DNA of 64,000 bases from VAZQ01 sp963807865 (GCA_963807865.1 CAWEDK010000009.1:186001-250000); one strand, 5' to 3'. Counted from the stretch's first letter, positions 7,732 to 20,385 are shown. Program-made: numbers and translations. Notes: a model not told the origin generated them from the sequence alone.

Positions 7732-9083
7732 ACGAGCGCAGGTTGACGACGAGAATGCCTTGCCCGAGCCGCCGCCGGCTGATGACGCTCGGCCTCGGCG
7801 CGGCAGCCGGTGCATTCGTCGGCCTGTCGGCGCGCAACGCCGCCGCGGTCCTGCGCCTCGACGTCACCCAGGGCAACGTGCAGCCGATGCCGATCGCGCT
7901 GCCGGATTTCGTCGGCTGGGGACTGCCGGATCCGGCCGCGGCGCGCAACGTCACGCAGGTCATCACGTCGAACCTGCAGCGTTCCGGACTGTTCGCGCCG
8001 ATCGAGCAGGCCGCCTATCTGGAGCGGATTTCCAACATCGACACCGTGCGCTTCCCGGACTGGCGCACCATCAACGCGCAGGCGCTGGTGACCGGCCGCC
8101 TGGCCCAGACCGAAGGCAGGCTGACCGCGCAGTTCCGGCTCTGGGACGTGTTCGCCGGCCAGCAACTGGACGGCAAGCAATACAACACCACGCCGGACAA
8201 CTGGCGCCGCATCGCTCACATCATTTCGGACGCGATCTACGAACGGCTGACCGGCGAGAAGGGCTATTTCGACAGCCGCGTGGTCTTCGTCGACGAATCC
8301 GGGCCGAAGGACCGCCGCGTCAAGCGTCTCGCACTGATGGATCAGGACGGCGCCAACGTGCGCTATCTCACGCGCGGCGATGACCTCGTGCTCACGCCGC
8401 GCTTCTCGTCGTCGCCGGACACCATCACCTACATGTCCTACGGCCAGGGCGACCCCAAGGTCTACCTGATGAACATCGAGACCGGGCAGCGCGAGATGGT
8501 CACCAATTTTCCCGGCATGAGCTTCAGCCCGCGGTTCTCGCCCGACGGTCAGCGCGTGATCTTCAGCCTGCAGCGCGGCGCCAATTCCAACCTGTTCGTG
8601 ATGGACCTGCGGTCCAAAGCGACGACGCGGCTCACCGATACCGCGGTCATCGACACCGCGCCGTCGTATTCGCCCGATGGCCAGCGCATCTGTTTCGAGT
8701 CCGACCGCGGCGGCAAGCAGCAGATCTACGTGATGGCGGCGAGCGGCGGCACCGCGCAGCGGATCAGCTTCGGCGACGGCGCCTATTCCACGCCGGTCTG
8801 GTCGCCGCGCGGCGACTACATCGCGTTTACCAAACAGGCGCAGGGCAAGTTCGCGATCGGGATCATGAAACCGGATGGATCGGGCGAGCGGCTGCTGACC
8901 GAGGGCTATCACAATGAAGGCCCGACCTGGTCGCCGAACGGCCGCGTGATCATGTTCTTCCGCGAAGCGGGCGGCAACTCCGGGCCGACACTTCATACGG
9001 TCGACGTCACCGGCCGCAACGAGCTGCGGGTGATGACGCCGAGCTTCGCATCCGATCCGGCGTGGTCGCCGCTGTTGCAGTAG
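7728..9083 (+). CDS. tolB: Tol-Pal system beta-propeller protein TolB
   Basis: TolB is the periplasmic protein that shuttles between Pal and TolA. The 451 residues begin with a leader containing consecutive arginines (SRRRLMTLGLGAAAGAF, about 15-31) cleaved near an Ala-Ala site. The N-terminal domain includes VITSNLQRSGLFAPI. It is followed by beta-propeller blades with repeated FSPDGQRVIF, YSPDGQRICFESDR, WSPRGDYIAF and WSPNGRVIMFF motifs. The frame is intact and the length typical. It is coupled to tolA by a 4-base overlap; a 244-base gap separates it from pal. Confidence 0.97.
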   Translation: MNERRLTTRMPCPSRRRLMTLGLGAAAGAFVGLSARNAAAVLRLDVTQGNVQPMPIALPDFVGWGLPDPAAARNVTQVITSNLQRSGLFAPIEQAAYLERISNIDTVRFPDWRTINAQALVTGRLAQTEGRLTAQFRLWDVFAGQQLDGKQYNTTPDNWRRIAHIISDAIYERLTGEKGYFDSRVVFVDESGPKDRRVKRLALMDQDGANVRYLTRGDDLVLTPRFSSSPDTITYMSYGQGDPKVYLMNIETGQREMVTNFPGMSFSPRFSPDGQRVIFSLQRGANSNLFVMDLRSKATTRLTDTAVIDTAPSYSPDGQRICFESDRGGKQQIYVMAASGGTAQRISFGDGAYSTPVWSPRGDYIAFTKQAQGKFAIGIMKPDGSGERLLTEGYHNEGPTWSPNGRVIMFFREAGGNSGPTLHTVDVTGRNELRVMTPSFASDPAWSPLLQ

Positions 9084-9115
9084 GGGGAACTGGATTCAGT
9101 AGGGGAACTGGATTC
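9079..9115. repeat. Tandem 18/19-base direct repeat after tolB
   Basis: AGTAGGGGGAACTGGATTC is followed immediately by AGTAGGGGAACTGGATTC; the first copy includes the tolB stop codon. The only difference is one G in the G-run. It could be a slipped-strand duplication or an assembly duplication. No function is evident. Confidence 0.7.
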
Positions 9116-9327
9116 GCACACACGACATGGCATCGGACGGGAACTCGGGGAGCCCGGAAGGCGCCGCATTTAAGGGTCATTAACTACCGGAGTCGGTTTC
9201 CGCTTTTTCCCCGCATTTGAGTGATCCAGGCAACACGAAGGCAAGGTTGACAAAACCTTCGCTTAACCAGCTGCCTGCTAGACCATCGGTTAAGGTCCGG
9301 GAAAGAGATGGAGAGGGAGGCACCGGA

Positions 9328-9818
9328 ATGATGATTGTCACGCGCCTCTTCCGCGCTGTCGGACTTCGCTGCCGTTCTGGTCACAGCGTTGGCCGTTGCG
9401 GGGTGCGCCAACAAGCCGAACGACGGCGACGCAGGCCGGTTCCAGCGCGGCGCCGGGCAGCCAGCAGGATTTCGTCGTCAATGTCGGCGACCGCGTGTTC
9501 TTCGAAGCGGACTCGTCTGAACTCACGCCACAGTCGTTGCAGACGCTGGAGAAGCAGGCGCAGTGGCTGCAGGCTTACAGCCAGTACACCTTCACGATCG
9601 AAGGCCACGCCGACGAGCGCGGCACGCGCGAATACAACATCGCGCTCGGCGCCCGCCGCGCGCAGACGGTGCGCGAGTATCTCACCTCGCGCGGCGTCCA
9701 GGCGCATCGCATGCGGACGATCTCCTACGGCAAGGAGCGCCCGGTCGCGGTCTGTAACGACATCTCATGCTGGTCGCAGAACCGGCGCAGCGTGACAGTG
9801 CTGAATACTAGTTCTTAG
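9328..9818 (+). CDS. pal: Peptidoglycan-associated lipoprotein Pal (two frameshifts)
   Basis: Pal is the outer-membrane lipoprotein that binds peptidoglycan through an OmpA-like domain. The lipobox is visible as VAGC after a hydrophobic leader. The mature part has the family signature SQQDFVVNVGDRVFFE, TIEGHADERGTREYN, LGARRAQTVREYL and the ending SYGKERPVAVCNDISCWSQN. The leader, linker and domain occupy three frames. Net +1 shifts lie at about 9340-9365 and 9423-9425, and undoing them gives 162 residues. ATG 9328 follows a GAGAGGGAGG site. A strong terminator follows the gene, closing the tol-pal transcript. Confidence 0.9.
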
Positions 9819-9846
9819 CGGGGGAACTACGCGGGGGAAGGGGACA

Positions 9847-9876
9847 GCCGGCGCCTTCGGGCGCCGGTTGTATTTT
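9847..9876 (+). terminator. Rho-independent terminator after pal
   Basis: A perfect stem CCGGCGCC / GGCGCCGG with a TTCG tetraloop is followed by TTGTATTTT. It sits 29 bases after the pal stop codon and separates the tol-pal operon from the RND genes. Confidence 0.88.
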
Positions 9877-9977
9877 GGGCATTCGCTGTGCTTGCCAATG
9901 GCGCGGAAACGCAACATCGTGCGGTCAGACGGGCTGAATCGCGCCCTGGTCACGCAATTTCGAATTCGGGAAGCGCC

Positions 9978-11154
9978 ATGATGATTGGTCTGCTGCCTTC
10001 ACCGAGATGTCTTGCCGTGCCTGCGGCGCTCGCTGCGCTGGCGCTGTTGGCCGGCTGCGGCGAGGACAACCGTTACGTCGCGCCGCCGCCGCCGGTGGTC
10101 ACCGTCATGACGCCGGTACAGAAGACCGTCACGCTCTATCTCGAGGCGACCGGCAACACGGCCGCGGTGAACACCGCCAACCTGGTCGCGCGCGTTCCGG
10201 GCTTCGTGCAGGAGATCAAGTACCAGGACGGCGACTTCGTGAAGAAGGGCACGCCGCTCTTCATCATCGAGCCCGAGCCCTACAAGCTCAAGCTCGATCA
10301 GGCGAAGGCCGCCGAGGACGGCGGCGAAGGCCGCGCTCATCTAGGCCGAAGCCGAATTCAAGCGGCAGGCAGACCTGACTCGCGAAGCAGGTCTCGACCC
10401 AGGCGCTCTACGACAAGTGGCTGAGCCAGCGCGACTCCGACCGCGCCAACGTGCAACAGGCCGAGGCCAACACCGGTCAGGCCGCGATCAACTACGGCTA
10501 CACCACCGTGAAGGCGCCGTTCGACGGCATCGTCACGGCGCGGCTGGTGTCGGTCGGCGCAATGGTCGGCGCCACCAGCCCGACCCAGCTCGCCACCATC
10601 GTCCAGCCGATCCGATCTACGTGAATTTCAATCTCGCCGAGCGCGACGTGCTGAGCGTCCGCGAGGAGATCCGCAAGCGCGCGTTCACGCCCGAGCAGCT
10701 CAAGAAGGTGCCGGTCGAGGTCGGGCTGCAGACCGACGAAGGCTATCCGATCAAGGGCACGCTCGACTACGCCGCGCCGACGGTCGATCCGTCGACCGGC
10801 ACGCTGGCGGTGCGCGGCATCTTCCAGAATCCGAACCGCGTCCTGCTGCCGGGCTATTTCGTCCGCGTGCGCGTGCCGGTCGACCAGCAGAACAACGCGC
10901 TGCTGGTGCCCGGACGCGGCGCTCGGCAGCGACCAGGGCGGACGCTACTTGCTGGTCGTCAACAAGGACAACGTGGTCGAGCAGCGCAAGGTCGAGATCG
11001 GGCCGCTCGAAGGCGAGATGCGGGTGATCGAAAAGGGCATCAGCGCCGACGACCGGGTCGTGGTCGCCGGCATCATGCGCGCGGTGCCGGGCCAGAAGGT
11101 CGATCCGCGAGTGAGACGGCGGCCGCGCCGCCGCCGGCGCCGCCTGCGAAGTAG
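9978..11154 (+). CDS. RND efflux periplasmic adaptor lipoprotein (five frameshifts, one stop)
   Basis: This membrane-fusion subunit of an RND efflux pump bridges the inner-membrane pump to an outer-membrane channel. A lipobox (LLAGC, about residue 30) follows a hydrophobic leader. Further on are NLVARVPGFVQEI, the biotinyl-lipoyl-like start, the coiled-coil hairpin region (AEAEFKRQADLTREA), VKAPFDGIVT and DPIYVNFNLAERDV, all AcrA/MexA family elements. The frame changes near 10318-10325 (+1), 10390 (+1), 10604 (-1), 10912 (+1) and 11107-11112 (-1), and a TAG at 10342-10344 stands where a Gln codon is expected. Corrected length is about 391. The pump gene starts 9 bases later. Confidence 0.82.
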
Positions 11155-11163
11155 TCGCCTGCC

Positions 11164-14100
11164 ATGATCTCGAAATTCTTCATCGAGCGGCCGGTCCTCG
11201 CCAACGTGCTGGCGATCCTGATGGTCGTGATCGGCGCGGTGGCGCTGTTCAGGCTGCCGGTCGCGCAATATCCCGACGTGGTGCCGCCGACCGTGCAGGT
11301 GACCACGCGCTATCCCGGCGCCAGCGCGCGCACCGTGATCGACACCGTCGCGCTGCCGATCGAGCAGCAGGTCAACGGCGTGGAAGGCATGATCTACATG
11401 CAGTCCTATGCCGCCGCCGACGGCACCTACACGCTCACCGTCACCTTCAAGATCGGCACCGATCTCAACTTCGCGCAGGTGCTGGTGCAGAACCGCGTCT
11501 CGACCGCGCTGGCGCAACTGCCGCAGGCCGTGCAGGAGCAGGGCGTCACGGTGCAGAAGAAGTCGACCGCGATCCTGCAGATCGTCACGCTGACGTCGCC
11601 CGACGGGCGCTACGACAGCCTCTATCTCAGCAACTACGCCACCATCCGGCTGCAGGACGAGATCGCGCGGCTGCCCGGCGTCGGCAACGTCAACGTGTTC
11701 GGCGCCGGCCAGTATTCGATGCGGGTCTGGCTCGATCCCAACAAGATGCAGGCGCGCGGGCTCGACGTCGCCGGACGTCATCCAGGCGCTGCAGCAGCAG
11801 AGCGAGCAGGTCACGGCCGGGCAGATCGGCATGCCGCCGGCGCCGGCCGACCAGGCGTTCCAGTACACGCTCAACGTCCTCGGCCGGCTCGACGATGCCG
11901 AGCAGTTCGCCGACGTCATCGTCAAGACCGGCACGACCGGCGAGATCACGCGCGTTCGCGACATCGGCCGCGTCGAGCTCGGCGCGCAGACCTACAGCCA
12001 GATCTTCAATCTCGACGGCAAGCCGTCCGCCGGCATGGCGATCTTCCAGTCGCCGGGCGCCAATGCGCTCGACGTCGGCAGCGAGGTGAAGGCCAAGATG
12101 GCCGCGCTGGCGAAGGAGTTTCCGCAGGGGCTGCAATACTCCGTCCCGTTCGACACCACGAAGTTCGTCAACGAGTCGATCAACGAGGTCTACAAGACGC
12201 TGTACGAGGCCGCGATCCTGGTGCTGATCGTCATCCTGGTGTTCCTGCAGGACTGGCGCGCCATGCTGGTGCCGGCGACCACCGTGCCGGTCACCATCAT
12301 CGGCGCGTTCGCCGCGATGGCGGCGCTCGGCTTCACGGTCAACTTCTCGACCCTGTTCGCCATCGTGCTGGCGATCGGCATCGTGGTCGACGACGCCATC
12401 GTGGTGGTGGAAGGCGCCGCCCACAACATCGAGAAGGGCATGAGCGGCCACGACGCCGCGATCCAGCGCGATGGACCAGCTGTTCGGTCCGATCATCGGC
12501 ATCACGCTGGTGCTGATGGCGGTGTTCCTGCCGGCGGCGTTCCTGCCGGGCCTGACCGGGCGGATGTACGCGCAGTTCGCGCTGGTCATCGCCGCGACCG
12601 CGCTGCTCAGCGCCATCAATGCGGTGACGCTCAAGCCGACGCAGAGCGCGATGTGGCTGCGCGCGGCCGGTGCCGCCGGAACAGCGCAACGTCGTTCTAT
12701 CCGCGGCTTCAACCGGGTCTACGACCGGTTGCCGAGCGCGGCTACGCCTGGCTGATCGGCCGCATGGTGTCGCGCAGCGGCATCATGGCGGCGATCGCGC
12801 TCGTCATCATCGGCGTCTCGCTCTACGGCTTCTCGCGCGTGCCGACCGGCTTCCTGCCGATCGAGGACCAGGGCTATCTGATCGCTATCGTGCAACTGCC
12901 CGACGGCGCTTCGCTGGCCGCGCACCCAGAAGGTGCTGGACAAGGTGCAGCGAGATCGCCGGCAAGACGCCCGGCGTCGATCAGGTGATCACCATCGCGG
13001 GCGTCTCGGCGCTCGACAACAGCGCGACGCTGGCCAACGCCGGCGTCGCCTACATGATCCTCAAGGACTGGGGCGAGCGCGAAAAGCACAAGGGCCAGGA
13101 TCTGCTGTCGCTGTTCACCTCGCTCAACGCGAGCTCGGCGAAATCGAGGAGGCGCGCATCATCGTGATGCCGCCGCCGCCGATCCAGGGCGTCGGCAACG
13201 CCGCCGGCTTCACCATGCAGATCGAACTGCGCGACGGCAGCTTCGATCTCGTCAAGCTGCAGAGCGTGGTCGACACCATCGTGGCCAACGCCAAGACCCA
13301 GATCGGCCTGCAGATCGTGATGGCGTCGTTCCGCGCCGTCGGTGCCGCAATACACGATCGAGGTCGACCGCGAAAAGACCAAGACCGTCCATCTCGACGT
13401 CGATCAGGTGTTTTCCGCGCTCGGCGGCTATCTCGGCTCGGCCTATGTCGATCAGTTCAACAAGTTCGGCCGCGTCTTCCAGATCTACGTGCAGGGCGAC
13501 GCGCAGTTCCGTCTGCGGCTGGACGGACATCCAGAACCTGACGGTCCGCAACAAGGACGGCAACATGATCCCGCTCGGCACGCTGGTGAAGATCACGCCG
13601 TCCGTCGGGCCCGTCGCTGATCAGCCTGTACAATCTCTATCCATCCGCCACCATCATCGGCGTGCCGGCGACCGGGTTTCTCGTCCGGCGACGCCATCAC
13701 GCTGATGGAGCAGATCGCCAAGCAGTCGCTGCCGCCCGGGCATGGGCTTCGAGTGGAGCGCGATGTCGTATCAGGAGAAGCTCGTCGGCAACCAGATGTA
13801 CTTCGTGTTCGCGTTCGGCCTGCTGCTGGTCTACCTGGTGCTGGCCGGGCAATACGAGAGCTGGTACGCGCCGATTTCGGTCGTTCTCGCGGTGCCGCTA
13901 TCGCTGATCGGGCCGGTGCTGCTGATTTCGGCGCTGGTTCACAAGGGACTGAGCAACAACCTCTACGTCCAGATCGGGCTGGTGCTGCTGATCGCGCTGT
14001 CGGCGAAGAACGCCATCCTGATCGTCGAGTTCGCGCGCGAACTGCGGGCCGAGGGCAAGAGCGATCGCCGAAGTCGGCGATCGGCGCCGCGCGCGCCCGG

Positions 14101-14343
14101 TTCCGGCCGATCCTGATGACGTCGTTTGCGTTCATTCTGGGTGTGGCGCCGCTGGTGTTCGCCACCGGCGCCGGCGCCGCCGCCCGCAAGTCGATCGGCA
14201 TCACGGTGTTCTCCGGCATGCTGGCATCGACCTGCCTGGCCGTGCTGTTCGTTCCGGCCTTCTTCGTGCTGGTCCAGCGGTTCGAGGAAAGCCGCAAAGC
14301 GCGCAAGAAAAAGCCGGTCGAAAGCGTTCCGGCGGCTGAATGA
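11164..14343 (+). CDS. RND multidrug efflux pump, HAE1 family (about 15 frameshifts)
   Basis: This inner-membrane proton-driven exporter of the AcrB/MexB (HAE1) family has a corrected length of about 1056 residues. Visible features are the N-terminal FFIERPVLANVLAILMVVIGAVAL helix, the porter segment PPTVQVTTRYPGASARTV, transmembrane helix 4 with the GIVVDDAIVVVE Asp-Asp proton relay, and the ending LALSAKNAILIVEFA, GAARARFRPILMTSFAFILGV. Net +1 shifts lie near 11773, 12465, 12664, 12923, 12951, 13338, 13525, 13613, 13679, 13739, 14062 and 14077; -1 shifts near 12696, 12728 and 13130. No outer-membrane channel gene is adjacent. It could be a real pseudogene, but the pattern matches the insertion errors elsewhere. 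Confidence 0.85.
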
Positions 14344-14441
14344 CCAGTCGCGACAAAAGGTCAGGGCCCTATAGTCACAATTTGGACGCAGCGAGTTTTA
14401 TGCTAATCACCGGCGGCATCCGCAACCAATACTGTTGGCTC

Positions 14442-15383
14442 ATGGCACGTTTCATACTCGGGACGACCGCGTCGGCATTGGCCGTACTGGTCGGGGCGGC
14501 GACATGGTCGGCGCGGGCCCAGGAAGCCGAGCGGCCGCCATTCCTGCTGGAGCGGCTGTTTGGTCCGAGCGATCAGCGGCCGGCGGCGCCGGTCGGGCAG
14601 GATCGCACCGCGCAGGTCCCCGCCAGCGATGTGGTCGTGCGCCTCGACCGGCTGGAAGGCCAGATCCGGCAACTGACCGGCGTGATCGAGCAATTGCAGT
14701 TCCGTAACCAGCAGCTCGAAGGCCAGTTGCGGCGCATGCAGGAAGACAGCGACTATCGCTTCCAGGAACTCGGCGCGAAGGGCGGCGCGCGCCCTGCGAC
14801 TCCGGCCCGGCCGCAACCCGCGCCCGGCGCGGTGCCGCCGACCGGCACGGTCCCGGGCAAGCGCGGCGACGTGTTCGACCCGACGCAAAATCCGAACGCG
14901 CCCGGCGCGCCGCAGACTCTCGGCTCGACCGTCGCCACCGCGCCCACCGATCCCGGCGCGGCGCGCAATCCGAATGCGCCGGGCGTTGCGACTGCGCCGT
15001 CGTCGCCCAAGGAGGAGTTCGATTTCGCCTACGGTCACGTGGCGCGCAAGGACTATGCGCTCGCCGAGGAGTCGTTCCGCGCTTTCCTGCTCAAGCATTC
15101 AGGCGACAAGCTGTCCGCGGAAGCCGCGTATTGGCTCGGCGAGAGTTTGTTCCAGCGGCAGAAGTTCCGTGATGCCGCGGAAGCGTTCCTCAATGTCTCG
15201 ACCAAGTACGAGACCTCCCCCAAGGCGCCGGACTCGCTGTTCCGGCTCGGGCAGTCGCTGGCGGCGCTTGGCGAGAAGGAGGCCGCGTGCGCATCGCTAG
15301 GGGAAGTCGTGCGCAAGTTTCCAAAGGCTTCCGCCAATCTGAAGCAGAGCGTCGAGCGGGAACAAAAGCGTGTCCGCTGCTGA
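14442..15383 (+). CDS. cpoB: Cell division coordinator CpoB (YbgF), TPR protein
   Basis: CpoB is a periplasmic TolA-associated protein that coordinates outer-membrane constriction with peptidoglycan synthesis. The 313 residues start with a signal peptide (MARFILGTTASALAVLVGAA..., cleavage near ARAQ). A coiled-coil trimerisation helix follows (RLDRLEGQIRQLTGVIEQL...). Next come a Pro/Ala/Gly linker with a duplicated NPNAPG motif and C-terminal TPR repeats (AYWLGESLFQRQKFRDAAEAF, DSLFRLGQSLAALGE). ATG 14442 is chosen for the signal peptide; an upstream ATG at 14340 overlaps the pump stop and would add 34 unlikely residues. It is normally next to pal; here the RND pair intervenes. It overlaps tilS. 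Confidence 0.92.
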   Translation: MARFILGTTASALAVLVGAATWSARAQEAERPPFLLERLFGPSDQRPAAPVGQDRTAQVPASDVVVRLDRLEGQIRQLTGVIEQLQFRNQQLEGQLRRMQEDSDYRFQELGAKGGARPATPARPQPAPGAVPPTGTVPGKRGDVFDPTQNPNAPGAPQTLGSTVATAPTDPGAARNPNAPGVATAPSSPKEEFDFAYGHVARKDYALAEESFRAFLLKHSGDKLSAEAAYWLGESLFQRQKFRDAAEAFLNVSTKYETSPKAPDSLFRLGQSLAALGEKEAACASLGEVVRKFPKASANLKQSVEREQKRVRC

Positions 15384-16459
15384 CGCGGCCCAGCCGGTCT
15401 CGGCGGCGCAGGCCGAGGCGCTGTTTCGTCCATTCGTCCATACCTCGGCGTTGATCCTGGCGGTATCCGGCGGGCCCGACTCGACCGCGATGCTGATGCT
15501 GGCGGCGCGCTGGCGTGCGGCGCTCAGGAAGGGCCCGGACCTGTTCGCCGTCACCATCGATCATGGCTTGCGCCGCGAGTCGGCGGCCGAGGCGCGCGCG
15601 GTCGAGGAACTGGCGCGCCGGTTCGGCGTGCGACATCGCATCTTGCGCTGGCGCGGCAAGAAGCCCGATACCGGTTTGCAGGAAGCCGCGCGCACCGCGC
15701 GCTACCGGCTACTCGCCGAAGCCGCGCTCGCCGCCAACGCGCGCTGCATCCTGACCGCGCACACGCTCGACGATCAGGCCGAGACGATCTTGTTCCGGAT
15801 GATGCGGGGCAGCGGGCTGACCGGTCTTGGCGCCATGACACCGGCCTCGCTGCTCCCGTCCGAGGGCGAAACGGAAATCATGCTGGCGCGGCCGTTCCTC
15901 GATATTCCGAAAACGCGCCTTCTCGCGACCCTTGACCAAGCCCGGATCGACTTTGCGCGCGACCCGAGCAACCTCGATCCGCGCTTTGCGCGCCCACGGT
16001 TGCGCGAACTGATGCCCGCGCTTGGCGCGCGAGGGGCTCGATGCCCGTCGTCTCGCGATCCTGGCGCGGCGGCTGCGGCGCGCCGAGGCCGCCATCGAGA
16101 TGGCGGTCGGGGTCGCGGCGGCGGCGCTGTCCGAGCGGGTTTGGACCGGTCGCGGTCCGATTGTCTTCGAGGCCGAGAAATTCTACCGTCTGCCGGCCGA
16201 AGTCGCGCTGCGGCTCCTGGCGCGCTCCATCGCCTTTGTCGGCGACGAGGGGCCGGTCGAACTTGGCAAGGTCGAGACGCTGTTCGAGAGCCTGGCGGCG
16301 GTTTCCGCGCTCCGGCAGACCACCCGGTTGCGCCGGACCCTGGCTGGGGCGATGGTGACGCTGGCGGCGGGCCGGCTGACGATCGGTCGCGCGCCGACCC
16401 GCAAGGCCCGCTTAACCACGGGGTCACAAGCCCGCCGTAGTCCTGCTAAACTACGTTAG
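15370..16459 (+). CDS. tilS: tRNA(Ile)-lysidine synthase TilS (one frameshift)
   Basis: TilS ligates lysine to C34 of the minor isoleucine tRNA so that it reads AUA codons. The N-type ATP pyrophosphatase domain is clear: the PP-loop SGGPDST (about 36-42), then DHGLRRES, and the TAHTLDDQAET motif. The frame changes once (+1) near 16021-16025, after RPRLRELMPA; the rest continues as LAREGLDARRLAILARRL to the tag stop at 16457. Corrected length is 362. The GTG start at 15370 lies inside the end of cpoB, so the two are co-translated. It precedes ftsH, as in many alphaproteobacteria. Confidence 0.92.
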
Positions 16460-16598
16460 AATACAAGAACATCGCGACGTTCTCTTGGCAGGAGCCCTGA
16501 CGAGACCTAGATTGAGGGCCGGGTGACGTGAATCGGCCGTAAATTCGCGGCTTCTCCTGAATGGGCACGGCGTCGCCGTCGGCCAAAAGGACCTGAGG

Positions 16599-18515
<1,917 letters not shown>

Positions 18516-18553
18516 GGGCCGCGGTTCTGTCCTTTCCAATTCACAAAGCTGCC

Positions 18554-18583
18554 ATCGCCCGCAACAGCGGGCGATTTGCTTTT
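18554..18583 (+). terminator. Rho-independent terminator after ftsH
   Basis: A perfect 9-base stem ATCGCCCGC / GCGGGCGAT with an AACA loop is followed by TTGCTTTT. It ends the cpoB-tilS-ftsH transcript 39 bases beyond the ftsH stop. Confidence 0.88.
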
Positions 18584-18616
18584 GCCGACGGCTGGGAAGC
18601 GCGATCCATCCACACG

Positions 18617-18740
18617 TCTTGGCCGGGGCATAGCCGTCCGAAGGACGGCGTCGTTTCGCTCCGCCTATGTCCCGGCCATCCACGTCTTGACTCAACTCTC
18701 GAAAACAAGACGTGGATGCCCGGCACAAGGCCGGGCATGA
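18617..18740. repeat. Intergenic palindromic repeat, copy A
   Basis: This is a composite inverted repeat. Its left half contains a 44-base core (18626-18669, beginning GGGCATAGCCGTCCGAAGG and ending CGCTCCGCCTATG) that recurs at 26200-26243 with one mismatch. The right half holds ACGTGGATGCCCGGC and GGCCGGGCATGACA, which pair back to the left half. It fills the gap between ftsH and the amidohydrolase, together with the terminator. It resembles the REP-like elements abundant in Bradyrhizobium-type genomes and has no coding content. Confidence 0.8.
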
Positions 18741-18903
18741 CAAGTCATTCAATGTAGCGGTCCGTGGGATTGATTTTCGCCACGGCGGGTTGTGCGGCGA
18801 TGGCTGCGCATACTTCGCATGGCTGGCGGGCGATGCGCCAGCCTGTATGATTTTGCCGTGCGCTCGACGTCAGACGTCGGCGCAGGGTCGTGGGAGGTGA
18901 TGC

Positions 18904-20353
18904 GTGAGCTTCAATCTTGGCCGCCGGAGTTTTCTGACAGGTGCCGCGTCCTTCGGGATGCTCGGCCTCAACGGTCTGACCGGCGCAAGGGCGCAGACCG
19001 GAATTCCAACCGGCGCTCCGCTGCCCGCTCGCACGAATTTCGTGATCCGCGGCGCGTATGTGCTCACCATGGACACCGCGCTCGGCGAATTTCCGCAAGG
19101 TGATGTGCATGTCCGCGACGGCCGGATCGCGGCTGTCGGCCGCAACATCGATGCGCCTGGGGCGACCGTCATCGACGGCGCCAACTCCGTTGTGCTGCCG
19201 GGCCTGGTCGAAACACACTGGCATCTGTGGACCACGCTGCTGCGCGGCATGGTCGGTGAGCGGCCCGATCAATTCTATTTTCCGATGAGCGGGGCGCTGG
19301 GCAAAGTGTTCCATCCGTCCGACGCCTATCAGGGCACGCGGCTGTCGACCATCGAGGCGCTCTACGGTGGCGTCACCACCGTCACCGACTGGAGCCACAT
19401 CAACCAGACCCGCGAGCACTCCGAGGCCAACATCAAGGCGATTGCCGACAGCGGTATCCGAGCCCGATATCTCTATGGTCCCTGGCAGGGGCAGTCGCCG
19501 ACGCAGCCGAGCAACATGGCCGAGCTCGAGCGCTTCCAGAAAGAATGGGCGCGGTACTCGAACGACGGCTTGATTTCGCTGGGCATGTCGTGGCGCGGCT
19601 TGCACAATTTCCGCGGACTTGGCGGCGGCGAGCAGGCGGCCGATGCCAACCGCGAGGAGTTGGCTGCAGCGCAGCGGATGAAACTGCCGATTTCGGTTCA
19701 CTCGTCGAGTTCGCACGCGCGGGCGGGAGAAATCATCCGGCTCGGGGAGGCCAACGCGCTCGGCAAGGACACGTTGCTGGCCCACGGCGGCGGCGCGCGG
19801 CCGGACGAAATCAAGCTGATGGCGGAAACCGGTACGCCGATCGCAACCTGCCCGTCCGGCGAAGGCAGCATGGGCTATCCGTTGCAGCAGATCGAGAACT
19901 TCCTCAGCGCCGGCGTCAAGGTGGGTCTCGGCTTCGAACTCGATCGCGCTCTCGGGCAATGCCGACATGTTCCGCACCATGAAGACCGTGCAGGACACCG
20001 AGAAGATCCGCAACCAGGTGCAGTTCAAGATGTCGTCGCGCCGCGTGCTGGAACTGGCGACGATCGGCGGCGCGCGCTGTCTCAACCTGGAAGACTCGAT
20101 CGGCTCGCTGACGCCCGGCAAGCGCGCCGACGTGATCATGGTGTCGCTGCTGGCGCCGAACCTGGGCGTCGGCGCCGATCCGGCCAACCTGCTGGTGAAT
20201 TCGGCCGCGCCCGCCAATGTGGATTTCGTCGCGGTCGACGGACGAATTCTCAAGCGGGACGGCAAGCTCACCAATGTGGACGTCAGGAAGGCGCTGACCG
20301 AGGCGGCGGTGGCGCTCAAGGCGGTCCGCGAGCGCGCGAACTGGCGCGGCTGA
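18904..20353 (+). CDS. Tat-exported metal-dependent amidohydrolase (one frameshift)
   Basis: This is an amidohydrolase-superfamily enzyme of the cytosine deaminase/chlorohydrolase-like group, predicted to hydrolyse C-N or C-Cl bonds of a heterocycle or amide. A twin-arginine leader (GRRSFLTGAASF, residues 6-17) indicates export. Next come the strand FVIRGAYVLTMD, the metal site HWH in GLVETHWHLW, SVHSSSSHAR and the C-terminal NLEDSIGSLTPGKRADVIMV. A net +1 shift near 19938 splits the gene; corrected length is 482. The GTG start follows GGGAGGTGA. The neighbouring purine/pyrimidine permease makes an N-heterocycle substrate plausible, but this is inference. Confidence 0.82.
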
Positions 20354-20385
20354 GCGGCAAGTCACCCGCCCAATTGGCGAAACCA

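Noticed and set aside
16484..16513. Heat-shock (sigma-32) promoter before ftsH
   Set aside because: CTTG and CCTA have a plausible 18-base spacing, but the -35 and -10 extensions match poorly, so it is mentioned only in the ftsH entry.
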